Notes under the pieces: generated by a model
The model's input: the letters and a program-made list of their open reading frames with translations, nothing else
The model's database searches: none
Told to the model about the DNA's origin: nothing
Shown: positions 6,087-6,468 of the stretch, piece after piece
Layout: each line of letters opens with the position of its first letter
Position numbering within the stretch: position 1 is the first letter of the stretch
NCBI GenBank assembly: GCA_902767455.1
Contig: CACXHH010000010.1
Coordinates: forward strand, 1 to 6,468
Length of the DNA: 6,468 nt
Origin: an uncultured Eubacteriales bacterium
GTDB taxonomy: Bacteria; Bacillota; Clostridia; Christensenellales; Borkfalkiaceae
Direction: 5' to 3'
Translations under genes and position numbers: made by a program

Positions 6087-6468
6087 TTTTCAAAGTTCGG
6101 GCGCCACGAAGAAAACTGTTTGAGTTGAGCGTCCGTCCTTATATAGTAGCGCTTGTTTGCGTCGAGTTTTGCGATCTCCGCCATCTCTTCCGGGGTAAGA
6201 GAAAAGTCGAGTATATCGAAGTTATCGGCGATATGTTTTGGGTTTTTGCTACCCGGGATAACGGCGTAACCCATATCGACGTGCCAGCGCAGACAGACCT
6301 GCGCGGGGCTTTTGCCGTACTTTTCGCCGAGTTTTCCGAACACGGGCTCGTTGATGAGCGAGCTGTCGCCGTGACCGAGCGGATACCAGCTCATGAGCTT
6401 AACGCCGTATTTATCGAGCGTTTTCATAAGTTCTGTCTGCGGAAAGTAGGGATGCGCCTCGACCTGAA
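6083..6468 (-). CDS. Aldo/keto reductase, C-terminal part (cut by right window edge)
   Basis: The frame is open to the right edge, so only about the last 127 residues of a protein usually 270-330 long are present. The catalytic Asp, Tyr, Lys and His lie in the missing N-terminal half. The visible part is diagnostic of the family: QVEAHPYF, SWYPLGHG, SPAQVCLRWHV, VIPGSKNPKHIADN and LTPEEMAEIAKLD, in the normal order of the NAD(P)H-dependent aldo/keto reductase barrel. In the cofactor loop, IPGS replaces the common IPKS, and His stands where many members have the Arg that contacts the NADPH 2'-phosphate; this variant may affect cofactor choice (inference). The internal ATG at 6425-6427 is not the start, because homology continues upstream of it. 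The gene is followed by the NTF2-like gene with a 4-bp overlap. Cytoplasmic; substrate unknown. Confidence 0.92.
   Translation of the reverse strand, partial: QVEAHPYFPQTELMKTLDKYGVKLMSWYPLGHGDSSLINEPVFGKLGEKYGKSPAQVCLRWHVDMGYAVIPGSKNPKHIADNFDILDFSLTPEEMAEIAKLDANKRYYIRTDAQLKQFSSWRPNFEK

Noticed and set aside
1..6468. Search for CRISPR arrays, tRNA or rRNA genes, insertion sequences and attachment sites
   Set aside because: None was visible: no regular direct repeats with spacers, no cloverleaf-like segments, no transposase or integrase reading frames. Intergenic gaps are all under 200 bp and are accounted for by promoters, ribosome sites and a terminator.

Overview
The window looks like chromosomal DNA from a low-to-mid GC Gram-positive bacterium, most likely an uncultured gut-type Clostridia member of the Bacillota. 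The grounds are AAGGAG-type Shine-Dalgarno sites, near-consensus sigma-A promoters, lipoprotein signal peptides followed by Ser/Glu/Ala-rich linkers, and InlB-like plus GLUG-type surface domains. No phylogenetic marker is present, so the lineage is inference.

Left two-thirds (about 1-4785, minus strand): an apparent operon of three exported lipoproteins reading right to left from one strong promoter (TTGACT-N17-TATAAT). First is a 1092-residue surface protein with two InlB-like repeats and about 14 Gly-rich GLUG-type repeats. After a 52-bp gap comes a 406-residue lipoprotein with a full-length but divergent type I 3-dehydroquinate dehydratase (AroD-like) barrel. Third, overlapping it by 4 bp (ATGA), is a lipoprotein gene cut by the left edge, of which 59 codons are visible.

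Centre (4727-5714): a 170-bp divergent control region carries back-to-back promoters. The rightward promoter drives a 251-residue AraC-family regulator, which ends at a strong hairpin terminator. The layout suggests that this regulator controls the lipoprotein operon.

Right end (5713-6468, minus strand): the 3' end of a separate operon encodes an aldo/keto reductase (cut by the right edge) joined by a GTGA overlap to a small NTF2-like (SnoaL-type) protein. It converges on the AraC-family gene, and the shared hairpin probably terminates both.

The most unusual item is the membrane-anchored AroD-like protein. It keeps the Schiff-base lysine, its partner histidine and the C-terminal binding Arg and Gln, but lacks the N-terminal substrate-binding residues of true dehydroquinate dehydratases. 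It sits between two other lipoproteins rather than among shikimate genes. This suggests a surface system acting on an unknown extracellular substrate.
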